NCBI RefSeq assembly: GCF_010548525.1
Contig: NZ_JAAGMG010000299.1
Location: 1 to 40,485 of the forward strand
Length of the DNA: 40,485 nt
DNA from: Streptomyces sp. SID14478
GTDB lineage: Bacteria; Actinomycetota; Actinomycetes; Streptomycetales; Streptomycetaceae
Direction of reading: 5' to 3'
Shown: positions 31,923 through 40,402 of the stretch, in pieces
How the letters are laid out: the number at the start of each line of letters is the position of its first letter
Numbering within the stretch: position 1 is the stretch's first letter
Position numbers and translations under genes: made by a program
Notes under the pieces: generated by a model
The model's database searches: none
Told to the model about the DNA's origin: nothing
Seen by the model: the letters and a program-made list of their open reading frames with translations, nothing else

Positions 31923-33404
31923 GTGACCACATCACAACGGAACGAGAACAGTCCTCCCCAGGACACGTCACGCGCCGGGCTGGACCGCGGAGTCCTCCTC
32001 GTAGCAGGCGTGGTCGTGCTCGGCGGCATCATGTCGATCCTCGACATCACGGTGGTGTCGGTCGGACTGCAGACGTTCCAGAAGGAGTTCAGCGCGACCT
32101 CGGCGCAGGTGGCCTGGACGATGACCGGCTACACGCTGGCTCTGGCGAGCGTCATCCCCCTCACCGGCTGGGCCGCCGACAGATTCGGCACGAAACGCCT
32201 CTACCTGCTGGCGATCATCCTGTTCGCCGCCGGCTCCGCACTGTGCGCGGCGGCCACCTCCCTGCAGATGCTGGTCGCGTTCCGCGTCCTGCAGGGACTG
32301 GGCGGCGGCATGCTGATGCCGCTCGGCATGACGATCCTGACGCGCGCCGCCGGCCCCGAGCGCGTCGGCCGCGTGATGGCGGTACTCGGCATCCCCATGC
32401 TCCTCGGCCCCATCTTCGGTCCCATCCTGGGCGGTTGGCTGATCGACGCCGCCTCGTGGCACTGGATCTTCCTGATCAACGTGCCCGTCGGCGTGATCGC
32501 GCTGATCTACGCGGCGAAGGTCCTGCCCAAGGACAACGTGCAGCCGTCGGAGACCTTCGACTGGCTGGGCATGGTGATGCTCTCCCCGGGCCTGGCGACG
32601 TTCCTGTACGGCGTCTCGACCATTCCCGAGTCCGGCACCGTCTGGGACGCCGAGGTGCTCGTGCCCGCGGCCATCGGGCTGGTCCTGATCGTGGCGTTCG
32701 TTCCCTGGGCGCTGAACCGGCGCAACGTTCACCCGCTCGTCGACCTGCGCCTGTTCCTCAACCGGGACATGAGCATCGCGGTCATCGCAATGTCGCTCTT
32801 CGCCGTCGCCTTCTTCGGTGCCAGCCTGCTCTTCCCGCTCTACTTCCAGCAGGTCCGCGGCGAGTCGGCGCTCGACTCCGGGCTCCTCCTCGCCCCGCAG
32901 GGCATCGGCGCGATGATCACCATGCCGATCGCCGGCATGCTGGCGGACAAGATCGGCCCCGGCAAGATCGTGATGACGGGCATCGCGGTGATCACCGTCG
33001 GCATGGGCATGTTCACGCAGCTCTCCGCCGACACCTCGTACACCTACATCATCGCGGCGCTCTTCGTGATGGGCCTCGGGATGGGCGCCTCGATGATGCC
33101 CATCATGGCCTCGGCGTTGGCCACCTTGACCGACCACACCGTCGCACGGGGTTCGACCCTGATGAACATCGTCCAGCAGGTGGCCGCCTCCATCGGCACC
33201 GCCCTGTTCTCGGTGCTCCTCACCAACGGTCTCAAGGACGGCAGTCCGACCTCTCCGGACGCCATACGGGACCACATGGGCGACGCCTATGCCTCGGTGT
33301 TCCTCGTGGCGACCGTCCTCATCGCGGTCTGCCTCATCCCCGCGGCGCTGCTGCCGCGCAGGAAGGTCAAGGCAGCCGACCCCACCGTGATGGTCGGTCA
33401 CTGA
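31923..33404 (+). CDS. MFS drug exporter, DHA2 family (EmrB/QacA type)
   Basis: 493 residues from GTG 31923, with GGAAAGG seven bases upstream. TM1 carries IMSILDITVVSVGLQTFQKEF (D-x-T-V-V), motif A is GWAADRFGTKRLYLLAIILF, and motif C-like GPIFGPILGGWLIDAASWHWIFLINVPVG is the DHA2 signature. Fourteen helices are countable, the last ending ALLPRRKVKA. It is divergent from the repeat protein/JmjC operon, sharing a 347-base intergenic region, but nothing else ties it to that system. Followed by a strong hairpin terminator. Substrate not predictable. Confidence 0.92.
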   Translation: MTTSQRNENSPPQDTSRAGLDRGVLLVAGVVVLGGIMSILDITVVSVGLQTFQKEFSATSAQVAWTMTGYTLALASVIPLTGWAADRFGTKRLYLLAIILFAAGSALCAAATSLQMLVAFRVLQGLGGGMLMPLGMTILTRAAGPERVGRVMAVLGIPMLLGPIFGPILGGWLIDAASWHWIFLINVPVGVIALIYAAKVLPKDNVQPSETFDWLGMVMLSPGLATFLYGVSTIPESGTVWDAEVLVPAAIGLVLIVAFVPWALNRRNVHPLVDLRLFLNRDMSIAVIAMSLFAVAFFGASLLFPLYFQQVRGESALDSGLLLAPQGIGAMITMPIAGMLADKIGPGKIVMTGIAVITVGMGMFTQLSADTSYTYIIAALFVMGLGMGASMMPIMASALATLTDHTVARGSTLMNIVQQVAASIGTALFSVLLTNGLKDGSPTSPDAIRDHMGDAYASVFLVATVLIAVCLIPAALLPRRKVKAADPTVMVGH

Positions 33405-33493
33405 GTTCCGGACTCCTCCAGAGGAGCGGGCCGCTCCCGGGCCCACCACCCGGCCTCCGGGGTCGCGAACTCTGCCGGCGAACCTGGGCCGGA

Positions 33494-33543
33494 CGTGGCG
33501 TCGGCCTTCACGACCCGTCGTGGTCGTGAAGGCCGACGCCACG
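33494..33543. terminator. Strong hairpin terminator with 21-base perfect stem
   Basis: The arms 33494-33514 (CGTGGCGTCGGCCTTCACGAC) and 33523-33543 are perfect complements around the eight-base loop CCGTCGTG. It lies 90 bases after the exporter stop and 17 before the stop of the convergent NTF2-like gene, so it serves both. Confidence 0.88.
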
Positions 33544-33560
33544 GTCAGTGAGATCCGGTG

Positions 33561-33980
33561 TCACGGGCGTGGGCTCTCCACGTCGTCCCAGGCCATCGAG
33601 CTCATCCTCCAGCCGGCAGGAGTCAGGACGAACTGGGTGGTCTTGCAACCGGCGCCCTCGAACCACTCGCCGTCGAGGAAACCGGACTTGCGGTATTCGC
33701 TGAACCGGTGCGCGATCGAGCCGAAGACCTCGGTCCGCTCGGCGACCTCCCATTCGGAGAACTCCGTCAGCGTCCCATCAGTGAGGATCTTCTCCCGGGG
33801 TTCGACGAACGCGTCGAGGTCGTGGATCACAGGCACGCCGCCCACGTTTTTGATGATCATTCCTTGCGGGATGAACACCTCTCGGACGGCTTCGACGTTC
33901 GGCCGGCTGCCACCGGTGTTGGTGAAGGCGCCGAGGAAAACACGCATCAGCTGGTCGAGCTCGGCCTTGACGTCGGACAC
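33561..33980 (-). CDS. NTF2/SnoaL-like small protein
   Basis: 139 residues from GTG 33980, which has GGAGGAG at ideal spacing. A cone-shaped NTF2-like fold is suggested by the helical start (ELDQLMRVFLGAFTNTGG), the strands VREVFIPQGMIIKNVGGVPVIHDLDAFVEPREKIL, and the paired final strands (RTEVFGSIAHRFSEYRKSG, GCKTTQFVLTPAGWRMSSMAWDDV). The ending W-R-M-S-S-M-A-W-D-D is usual in DUF4440/SnoaL-like stand-alone proteins. These may be enzymes, ligand carriers or anti-toxins; no catalytic residue can be singled out here. It stands alone, downstream of the ROK gene but with its own leader. Confidence 0.78.
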   Translation of the reverse strand: MSDVKAELDQLMRVFLGAFTNTGGSRPNVEAVREVFIPQGMIIKNVGGVPVIHDLDAFVEPREKILTDGTLTEFSEWEVAERTEVFGSIAHRFSEYRKSGFLDGEWFEGAGCKTTQFVLTPAGWRMSSMAWDDVESPRP

Positions 33981-34078
33981 GGGTACTCCTCCAAAGGGTG
34001 ATCGCCTCGCGCCTGATCGTCGCCCACCGCCGGCGCGTCGGCCACCCTCTCGGCACCGGGGACGACTGTCGGGCGCGG

Positions 34079-35236
34079 CTACCCCTGGGGCGCTGTCGGC
34101 GCCGCCAGGCCGTCGGTGAGCAGGCGCTGGTCGACCTCGTCGAGGGCGAGCCGGACCGCCCCCAGTGCCACGCCCTCGTCGCCGAGCGTGGAGGTGCGCA
34201 GTTCGGGCAGGCGCAGGCAGTGTTTGGTGAGTTCACGGCGCAGCGGGTCGAGGACGACGTCCGCGGAACGGGAGAAACCGCCGCCGTAGACGACGACTTG
34301 GGGGTCCAGGGCGAGGACCAGCGCGGCGACGCCCACCGCGAGGTCCCGGGTGTAGCGGCGCACCGCGGTCCTCGCGTCACGGTCACCGTCCCGGGCGGCC
34401 TGGAAGACCCATGCCGCCGCCTCGCCCGGTGCGGCCGTGGCGGGGATGCCGGGGCAGGACTCCAGGTGGCCGGGGGCGTCGAGCCAGCGCACGGCCTTGA
34501 GGGCACCGATCTCCCCCGCCGCGCCCCCGAAACCGCGGCGCAGGGTGCCGTCGAGGATGAGCCCGGCGCCGGTGCGCAGTCCCGCCAGGAGGAAGACGAT
34601 GTCGTCGGCGTCCTGCGCGACGCCCTTCCAGCGTTCCGCGACGGCAGCCAGCTTGCAGTCGTTCTCGACCTGGACGGGACAGGTGAAGCGGGCGCGCAGG
34701 TGCGCGACCGTGTCGGTGGTGCGCCAGCCCGGCAGCGGGGTGAACAGGCTGGTGCGCCCTGTGGCGTCGACGGGCCCGGTCACCGCGACCGTCACGGCCC
34801 AGATGTCGGCCGGGGCCATCCCGGCGCCGCGCAGCACCTCGTCGATCACCTGGTCCACCGCGCCGAGCCGGGCCTGCGGCGCGGCCTCCGGGTCGACCGG
34901 GCAGCGCCGGGTCTCCAGGAGGTTGCCCTCCAGGTCGCTGAGCATCACCAGGACCTTGTGCACCCCGATGTCGATGCCCAGTACGTGCCCGGCGCGGGCC
35001 CGGAAGCGGAAGCGGCGTGCCGGACGGCCCACCACACTGCTGGCCCCCGGCTCCTCCACCTCCGCCCAGCCGTCCGTGACCAGGGCCTGCACCAGGACGT
35101 CGACGGCCGGGCGGGACAGTCCGGTGCGGCCGGCCAACTCCGTGACGGTGGCGGGCAGTTCCCCGCGCAGCGCCCAAACGATGGACAGCTGGTTCATCTC
35201 GCGCATCCGGGACAGGTCCGTTCCGGTCGTCGCCAT
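34079..35236 (-). CDS. ROK-family regulator (NagC/XylR type) of the alpha-galactoside operon
   Basis: 385 residues. The ATG at 35236 follows AGGGAG. The winged HTH spans ~12-75 (REMNQLSIVWALRGELPATVTELAGRTGLSRPAVDVLVQALVTDGW). The sugar-kinase-like ROK domain follows, with the phosphate loop GIDIGVHKVLVMLSDL near 90 and the ENDCKLAAVAE segment near 190, where kinases have E-N-D-A-N. The zinc motif C-x-C-G-x2-G-C-x-E is gone: the sequence reads GHLESCPGIPATAAPGE, so the usual ligands are lost. It is the last gene of a leftward row of sugar-uptake genes and has its own promoter-like region. Probable sugar-sensing repressor that has lost kinase ability. Confidence 0.87.
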   Translation of the reverse strand: MATTGTDLSRMREMNQLSIVWALRGELPATVTELAGRTGLSRPAVDVLVQALVTDGWAEVEEPGASSVVGRPARRFRFRARAGHVLGIDIGVHKVLVMLSDLEGNLLETRRCPVDPEAAPQARLGAVDQVIDEVLRGAGMAPADIWAVTVAVTGPVDATGRTSLFTPLPGWRTTDTVAHLRARFTCPVQVENDCKLAAVAERWKGVAQDADDIVFLLAGLRTGAGLILDGTLRRGFGGAAGEIGALKAVRWLDAPGHLESCPGIPATAAPGEAAAWVFQAARDGDRDARTAVRRYTRDLAVGVAALVLALDPQVVVYGGGFSRSADVVLDPLRRELTKHCLRLPELRTSTLGDEGVALGAVRLALDEVDQRLLTDGLAAPTAPQG

Positions 35237-35289
35237 CTTGGTGCTCCCTGAAGGGGTTGCCGTTCCTGCCGCATGAATAATGCTGCGCA

Positions 35290-35298
35290 GTTTACTAA
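35290..35298 (-). promoter_or_regulatory. Possible ROK binding site before the ROK gene
   Basis: On the minus strand this reads TTAGTAAAC, in an AT-rich patch (35275-35300) unlike its surroundings. It matches TTTGTCAAC at 40222-40230 in the operon promoter (TTWGTMAAC) and the general T-T-N-G-T-N-A-A-C look of ROK sites. Confidence 0.4.
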
Positions 35299-35330
35299 TT
35301 CCTGGAGGTGGCCGTACCCGCGACCGACGA

Positions 35331-36830
35331 TCAGGCGATGGGGTAGAGCTGCTGCGCCTCGGGATGGACGGCGGGGGTGAAGTCGACCTCGCGCCCGTCG
35401 AGCGCGAACCGGTAGCGCCCGAGCCTGCGGATCTCGGGCCGCGCCCCCAAGTACGCGGTCATCGCCTCCAGTTCGTCGGGGTGCAGCCAGCCGGGCGGAT
35501 CGGAGACGGCACGGAATCCGCAGATGTCGGCGAGGTCGCGCAGCCATCGCTGCTGCTGCTCGGTCAGCAGGTTGAGGCGGCTGCGGAAGTAGACGACGTC
35601 CGGGTCGACCTCGAGCAGCGGCGACTGCCACAGCCGGTGCAGCGTGTTCACGACGGCGTTGCGGGCCAGCGCGTCGGAGGGGTCCTGGGTCGCGTAGTGC
35701 TCCCACAGGGGCGCCACGTCGGGGCCGCTGCGGATGCCGTCGAGCAGCCCGAGCGAGGGCAGCAGCGGCGCTCCGCTGCCGAGCAGGTAGGCGTCGGGAC
35801 CCGCCTCCTCGCGAATGATCCGCAGCCCGGTCCGGTACGCCTCCTCGCGGCCGGTGTCGGCGTGCCGTGCCCCCGGCGCCGCGCCCGCCCCGATGAAGTC
35901 GGCCTTGAGATAGGTGAAGCCCCACTCCCGGCACACGCGGTGGATCGTCTCGCGCAGATGGTCCTGGGCCGCCGGGTGGGTCAGGTCGAGGGCCCAGTAG
36001 CCGGCGCCCCAGTTGTGTCCGGCGATCACCGGCTCACCGCTCGCGTCCCGCAGCAGCACCTCGGGCCGCTCCCGGGCGGTGCGGGACTCGGGGTGGACGA
36101 TGAACGGGGCGATCCACAGCCCGGGGCGCAGCCCCGCGTCGGCGATCCGCTCGGCCAACGCCCCCATCCCGGAAGGGAACTTGGCGTTCGGCTGCCAGTC
36201 CCCCACCGCCTGCTCCCAGCCGTCGTCGACCTGGACGACGTCGAAGGGCAGCCCGCGCAGGGCGGTGATGTCCTTGGTGAGCTGCTCCTCGGTGATGTTC
36301 TCGTAGTACGCGTACCAGCTGCACCAGACGTTGCCCGCCCGCCTGCCGCTGCGCCCGAGCCGCTCGGCGAGCTGCCGGGCGTACGCGCCGAACACCTCGT
36401 CCTCGCTGCCGTACGCGAGGAACCAGGGGGCGCCCCCGCGTTCGTACCACCCGGCGAGCGTGTCCCGGTCGGCGGCCAGACGTGGCACGTCCAGGCCGAG
36501 CGCGCCCAGCAACAGCACCTGGCCGTCCGGTCCTTCGAGGGCGGCGACGGCCGACGAGTGATGGCGGGCCGGGTCGTCCCAGGAGGTGTCGTCGGCGGTG
36601 AGGCGGCGCTCGGCGCTCGCGATCCGCAGCGGTGCCTCGGACAGGCGCCGCCAGCCGCACGGGCTCCAGGAGTTGTGGCCGTGCCGGTAGAACGATGCGT
36701 CGCCGAGGCCGTGCAGGAGGGCGACGCGGCCGGGCGGGAGCAACAGTCCGCCGTCGACCGGGCGGGGCGGGGTGTCGCTGCCGAGTTCGGCGGCGACGGT
36801 GTGCGCGCCGAGGCGCAGGATCTGGGCCAT
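35331..36830 (-). CDS. GH36 alpha-galactosidase-type glycosidase
   Basis: 499 residues, ATG 36830. No signal peptide, so it acts in the cytoplasm on imported sugar. An N-terminal beta-sandwich of ~170 residues precedes the TIM barrel. Clan GH-D catalytic pattern: nucleophile Asp311 in FTYLKADFIG (K-x-D) and acid/base Asp371 in IRSGPDVAP (R-x3-D). WCSWYAYYENITEEQL and VQVDDGWEQAVGDWQPNAKFPSGM supply the substrate-binding Trp/Asp residues of the family. At ~500 residues it is shorter than the tetrameric ~700-residue GH36 enzymes and resembles the shorter bacterial subgroup, some of which act on other alpha-linked sugars. It follows the importer genes in one operon. Confidence 0.87.
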   Translation of the reverse strand: MAQILRLGAHTVAAELGSDTPPRPVDGGLLLPPGRVALLHGLGDASFYRHGHNSWSPCGWRRLSEAPLRIASAERRLTADDTSWDDPARHHSSAVAALEGPDGQVLLLGALGLDVPRLAADRDTLAGWYERGGAPWFLAYGSEDEVFGAYARQLAERLGRSGRRAGNVWCSWYAYYENITEEQLTKDITALRGLPFDVVQVDDGWEQAVGDWQPNAKFPSGMGALAERIADAGLRPGLWIAPFIVHPESRTARERPEVLLRDASGEPVIAGHNWGAGYWALDLTHPAAQDHLRETIHRVCREWGFTYLKADFIGAGAAPGARHADTGREEAYRTGLRIIREEAGPDAYLLGSGAPLLPSLGLLDGIRSGPDVAPLWEHYATQDPSDALARNAVVNTLHRLWQSPLLEVDPDVVYFRSRLNLLTEQQQRWLRDLADICGFRAVSDPPGWLHPDELEAMTAYLGARPEIRRLGRYRFALDGREVDFTPAVHPEAQQLYPIA

Positions 36831-36878
36831 GGGGCTCCTCGGATGTCGGTCGGGAACGTAGGGGCGGGCGGGGAAGGA

Positions 36879-38228
36879 CTACTTGAAGAGGCCGTTCACC
36901 TTGTCGTTCGCGCCCTTGAGGGCGGGACCGGGCTTCGCCTGCCCCAGGACCACCGACTGGATGGCGTCCTGGACGAGCGTGCTGATCTCCGTGCCGTGTT
37001 CGGTGACGGGCAGCTGGAAGGTCACGTCCTTGTCGTTCGCGGCGTCGGTGAAGACGTGGACGTCGTCGCCCTTGGCCTTGTGTGCGGCGAGGGCCTTGGC
37101 GGTGGCGCTCTTGAGCGCGGGGAAGACGACGCCGTGCCGGGCGACGCGGTTCTGGCAGTCGGGCGAGGCGAGGAACTTGACCCACTTCCAGGCCTGCTCC
37201 TGGTGCTTGGAGCCGGCCCAGATGGCGTCCGAGAGGCCGTTGATGGCGCTCTTGCGGCCCTGCGGTCCGGTCGGCATCGGCGCGAACGCGAACTTCCCCT
37301 TGACCTTGGGATCAGTGAAGGTGGAGATCGTCCAGGATCCGGCGACCATGAGGGCGCCCTTGCCCGCGGTGAGCAGTTCGGAGTTGGCGAGCGTCGACTT
37401 CTTGTCGAAGCGGGGCGCGTACCCCTTGTCGATGAGGTGCGTGAACCAGCCTATGGTCGCGGCGAGTTGGGGGTCGTCGTACTTGAACTCGGTGCCCCAC
37501 GGGTTCTTGTCGAGGTAGGTGAATCCGTTGGAGGCGGCGAGGTCGCCCCAGCCGTTCTGCCCCTGGGAACCGTCCTTCCATTCGGGCAGGAACCCGTACG
37601 TCTTGACGTGGTCCTTGTCGAAGTCGGGGTCGAGTCCGTTGCGGCCGTGGGTGTCGACGGTGGCCTTGGCGACGGTCTTCTCCAGGGTGCCGCCGTCGGT
37701 CGGGTTCCAGGTCAGGTCGTCGAGCTGAGCGGCGTCGAGTCCCTGCTTCTTCAGCTGGGCGGTGTTGTAGACGAGGGCCATGGTGTCCCAGTCCTTGGGC
37801 AGCCCGTAGCGCTTGCCGTCCTTGACCCAGGTGTCGGCGAGGCCCGCCTGGTAGGCGGACAGGTCGACCTTGTCGCGCTCCACCAGTGGTTGCAGGTCCA
37901 GGAGTTGGTTGCTCGTGGCGAACTGCGGATAGTACGAGGCCTGGTCGGTCCACACGTCGGGGGCGTCGCCGGAGGCCAGCTGGGTGGTGAGGTTCTGCCA
38001 GTACTGCTCCCACGCGGTCTGGGTGATCTTCACGGTGATGTCGGGGTTGGCCTTCTGGAACGCGGTGGCGCACTCCTGGTAGGCGGGCATCTGCTTGTCG
38101 TCCCACAGCCAGTAGTCGATGGTGGTCTTCCCGCCGGCCGTGTCGTCGGAGCCGGCGCAGGAGGTGAGGGTGGCGGTGGCGGCCAGGCACAACAGGGCCG
38201 TGCCGGCGCGCAGACGCAGGGAGCTCAT
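36879..38228 (-). CDS. Sugar ABC transporter substrate-binding lipoprotein
   Basis: 449 residues. A Sec lipoprotein signal ends in L-T-S-C (lipidated Cys24). Mature fold: TTIDYWLWDDKQMPAYQECATAFQKANPDITVKI, APDVWTDQASYYPQFATSNQLLDL, LPKDWDTMALVYNTAQLKKQGLD, GKGALMVAGSWTISTFTDPKVKGKFAFAPMPTGPQGRKS and EQAWKWVKFLASPDCQNRVARHG, all standard for family 1 sugar-binding proteins. It delivers the sugar to the two permeases encoded just upstream. The GH36 gene that follows suggests an alpha-galactoside such as melibiose or raffinose. Confidence 0.92.
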   Translation of the reverse strand: MSSLRLRAGTALLCLAATATLTSCAGSDDTAGGKTTIDYWLWDDKQMPAYQECATAFQKANPDITVKITQTAWEQYWQNLTTQLASGDAPDVWTDQASYYPQFATSNQLLDLQPLVERDKVDLSAYQAGLADTWVKDGKRYGLPKDWDTMALVYNTAQLKKQGLDAAQLDDLTWNPTDGGTLEKTVAKATVDTHGRNGLDPDFDKDHVKTYGFLPEWKDGSQGQNGWGDLAASNGFTYLDKNPWGTEFKYDDPQLAATIGWFTHLIDKGYAPRFDKKSTLANSELLTAGKGALMVAGSWTISTFTDPKVKGKFAFAPMPTGPQGRKSAINGLSDAIWAGSKHQEQAWKWVKFLASPDCQNRVARHGVVFPALKSATAKALAAHKAKGDDVHVFTDAANDKDVTFQLPVTEHGTEISTLVQDAIQSVVLGQAKPGPALKGANDKVNGLFK

Positions 38229-38287
38229 GACAGGGGCCTCTCAGCTCGTACGAAGGGGGAGGTGCGTGAAGTCGTTTGTGTGGACCG

Positions 38288-39178
38288 CTACTTGATGCCG
38301 GTGAAGTTCAGGGACTCGACCAGGCGGCGGCCGAGCAGGAACAGCAGGACGAGGACGGGCAGCACGGACAGCGCCGACCCGGCCATGAGGCCGGTCCAGT
38401 CGGGCTGGGTGTTGGGCGACTGCTGGCGGAAGATGCCGAGGGCGACGGTCAGGACGCGGGTCTGTTCCTCACGCCCGGTCAACAGCGGCCACAGGTAGTC
38501 CTTCCAGGCCCACACCGTGGTGGTGAGGCCGATGGTCAGCAGCGGGCCGCGGCTCATCGGCAGCACGACGCGCCAGAAGAGGCCCCAGGGGCCGACGCCG
38601 TCGAGGACCGCCGCCTCCTCCACCTCCCGTGGGATGGACAGGAAGAACTGGCGCAGGAAGAACACGGCGAACGGTGTCATCAGCACGCTGGGCGCGACCA
38701 TGCCCGCGAAGGTGTTCAGCCAGCCGAGGTTCTTCACCAGGACGAAGTTGGGCAGCACCGTGAAGATCGGCGGCACCATGAGGGCGCCCACGAGCACACC
38801 GAACACCAGGTTCCGCCCGGGGAAGCGCAGCCGGGCGAAGGCGTAGCCGGCCATCGCGCAGCACATCGTCTGCAGCGCGGCGATCAGTCCGCTGTAGACC
38901 ACGGAGTTGAGCAGATAGCGCAGGAAGTTCACGTGCGCGCCCGAACCGCCCGCGGCCTGTGCCTTCTCCGTACTGGTGAGGCCGAGCACCCGCAGGAAGT
39001 TGATCATTGTGGGATGGTGCGGAACGAGTGCGGTGGAGTCGGTGTAGAGGTCGGCGGCGGGGGTGAGGGCGGTGCGGACCATCCAGTAGAACGGGAAGAC
39101 GGTCACGACGAGCGCGAGACTGAGGGCGATCCAGGCGGCGATCCGGCCGGGTGAGGCCTTGGTGCGGAGGCGGTTCAT
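38288..39178 (-). CDS. Sugar ABC transporter permease (MalG type)
   Basis: 296 residues. Six TM helices, from IALSLALVVTVFPFYWMVRTALTP to SALSVLPVLVLLFLLGRRLVESLNFTGIK. The EAA loop REVEEAAVLDGVGPWGLFWRVVLPMSRGPL is at ~186-215. The long loop after TM1 (LYTDSTALVPHHPTMINFLRVLGL...) is normal. Starts 12 bases after the companion permease gene. Confidence 0.92.
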   Translation of the reverse strand: MNRLRTKASPGRIAAWIALSLALVVTVFPFYWMVRTALTPAADLYTDSTALVPHHPTMINFLRVLGLTSTEKAQAAGGSGAHVNFLRYLLNSVVYSGLIAALQTMCCAMAGYAFARLRFPGRNLVFGVLVGALMVPPIFTVLPNFVLVKNLGWLNTFAGMVAPSVLMTPFAVFFLRQFFLSIPREVEEAAVLDGVGPWGLFWRVVLPMSRGPLLTIGLTTTVWAWKDYLWPLLTGREEQTRVLTVALGIFRQQSPNTQPDWTGLMAGSALSVLPVLVLLFLLGRRLVESLNFTGIK

Positions 39179-39190
39179 GGTCGGGGCTCC

Positions 39191-40141
39191 TCAGGCCAGA
39201 TCCGAGCGGGAGGCACGCAGCAGTCGCATCTGTAGGGCGGTCAGGACGCCGAGGATCACCGCGAGCAGCACGGCGATGGCGGAGGCGTAGCCCATGCGGA
39301 AGTTCGTGAACGCCTGCTCGTAGATGTAGTAGTAGATGACGCGGGTGGCGCTCACGGGGCCGCCGTAGGTGGTCACCGCGATCGTGTCGAAGATCTGGAA
39401 CGAGCCGATCAGCGACACCACGAGGACGAGCGCGAGGACCGGGCGCAGCAGCGGCAGCGTGATCCGGGTGAACATGCGCCACTCGCCGGCCCCGTCCAAC
39501 GAGGCGCTCTCGTAGAGGTGTTGGGGTATCTGCAGCATCCCTGCGTAGAGCAGCAGTGCCGTATATCCGGCGTAGGCCCAGGTGTTGACCGCGGCGACGG
39601 ACGGCATGGCCCAGTGCGGTGAGGTGAAGAAGCCGGTGGTGCCTAGCCCCAGCGCGTTCAATACGTGGTTGACGAAGCCGAGGTCGGCGTCCAGCAGCCA
39701 CATCCACAGCAGGCCCACGGTGACGTTGGGCACGAGCCAGGGCACCAGGAGCATGGCGCGGAGGGCCACCGAGCGGGTCAGGCGGTGCATCAGCGTGGCC
39801 AGGCCCAGACCGATGACCGTCTGCGAGCCGATGTTGAGGACCACATAGAAGCCGGTGACCTTCAGGGCGTTCCAGAACTGGTCGTCGCCGACGAGGCGTT
39901 GGTAGTTGTCCGCGCCGACGAACCGTGGCGGCGTGAGCAGGTTGTAGTCGGTGAGCGAGTAGTAGACGCCGCGGATCGTCGGATACGCGTAAAACAGCGC
40001 GAATCCCAACAGCACCGGGGCCAGGAACAGCCAGGCGACCCTGCGGTCGTCGCGGCGCCGGTGCGGCCGCCCGGCAGCCACCCTTTCCCGCTTCGCCTCC
40101 GCGCTCTCACGTGATGGCGCAACTGCCGTGTGCGCGCCCAT
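39191..40141 (-). CDS. Sugar ABC transporter permease (MalF type), first gene of the operon
   Basis: 316 residues from ATG 40141, which has GGAGGGCAACC upstream; the open frame 19 codons further lacks such a site. A ~35-residue charged cytoplasmic tail, then six TM helices starting at WLFLAPVLLGFALFYAYPTIRGVYYSLTDY. The EAA loop is HLYESASLDGAGEWRMFTRITLPLLRPVL near 218-246; its Glu-Ser-Ala replaces the more common E-A-A. With the next two genes it makes an importer lacking its own ATPase, likely energised by a shared MsiK-type protein. Confidence 0.92.
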   Translation of the reverse strand: MGAHTAVAPSRESAEAKRERVAAGRPHRRRDDRRVAWLFLAPVLLGFALFYAYPTIRGVYYSLTDYNLLTPPRFVGADNYQRLVGDDQFWNALKVTGFYVVLNIGSQTVIGLGLATLMHRLTRSVALRAMLLVPWLVPNVTVGLLWMWLLDADLGFVNHVLNALGLGTTGFFTSPHWAMPSVAAVNTWAYAGYTALLLYAGMLQIPQHLYESASLDGAGEWRMFTRITLPLLRPVLALVLVVSLIGSFQIFDTIAVTTYGGPVSATRVIYYYIYEQAFTNFRMGYASAIAVLLAVILGVLTALQMRLLRASRSDLA

Positions 40142-40198
40142 GGTTGCCCTCCGAAGAGATCTGCGCCGCACCTCTTGCCAGTGGGGCACCGTGGACAC

Positions 40199-40230
40199 AT
40201 ATTGATGAGGAACAGTGAAACTTTGTCAAC
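40199..40230 (-). promoter_or_regulatory. Promoter of the alpha-galactoside operon with an overlapping ROK-like site
   Basis: Leftward: TTGACA (complement of 40224-40229), 18 bases, TCAATA (complement of 40200-40205), a good vegetative promoter with a ~55-base leader. On the plus strand TTTGTCAAC (40222-40230) overlaps the -35 and matches the motif before the ROK gene. An imperfect inverted repeat CGCTT...AAGCG follows at 40230-40249. Confidence 0.6.
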
Positions 40231-40402
40231 GCTTCCTCGAAAGAAAGCGAAGTTCACTCTCACCGAGAGGCGGCGTCGGCCGGAGGACGGTACGCCTGCG
40301 GTCCGCACACACCCGCAGGTCAGGCGCACATCGGCCCGTCCGGGTCAGCAGTCACGTCCCCCTCGCACAGCAACTCCCCATCCTTTTCCGGAGGTTGAAA
40401 AC

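Noticed and set aside
31923..33404. The second MFS exporter as part of the repeat-peptide system
   Set aside because: It is only divergent and has its own regulatory leader; DHA2 pumps export small drugs, and nothing links it to a 110-residue protein.
35280..38498. A 1072-residue plus-strand frame opposite GH36 and the binding-protein gene
   Set aside because: It is a GC-driven shadow; the opposite strand holds the catalytic motifs and lipobox.
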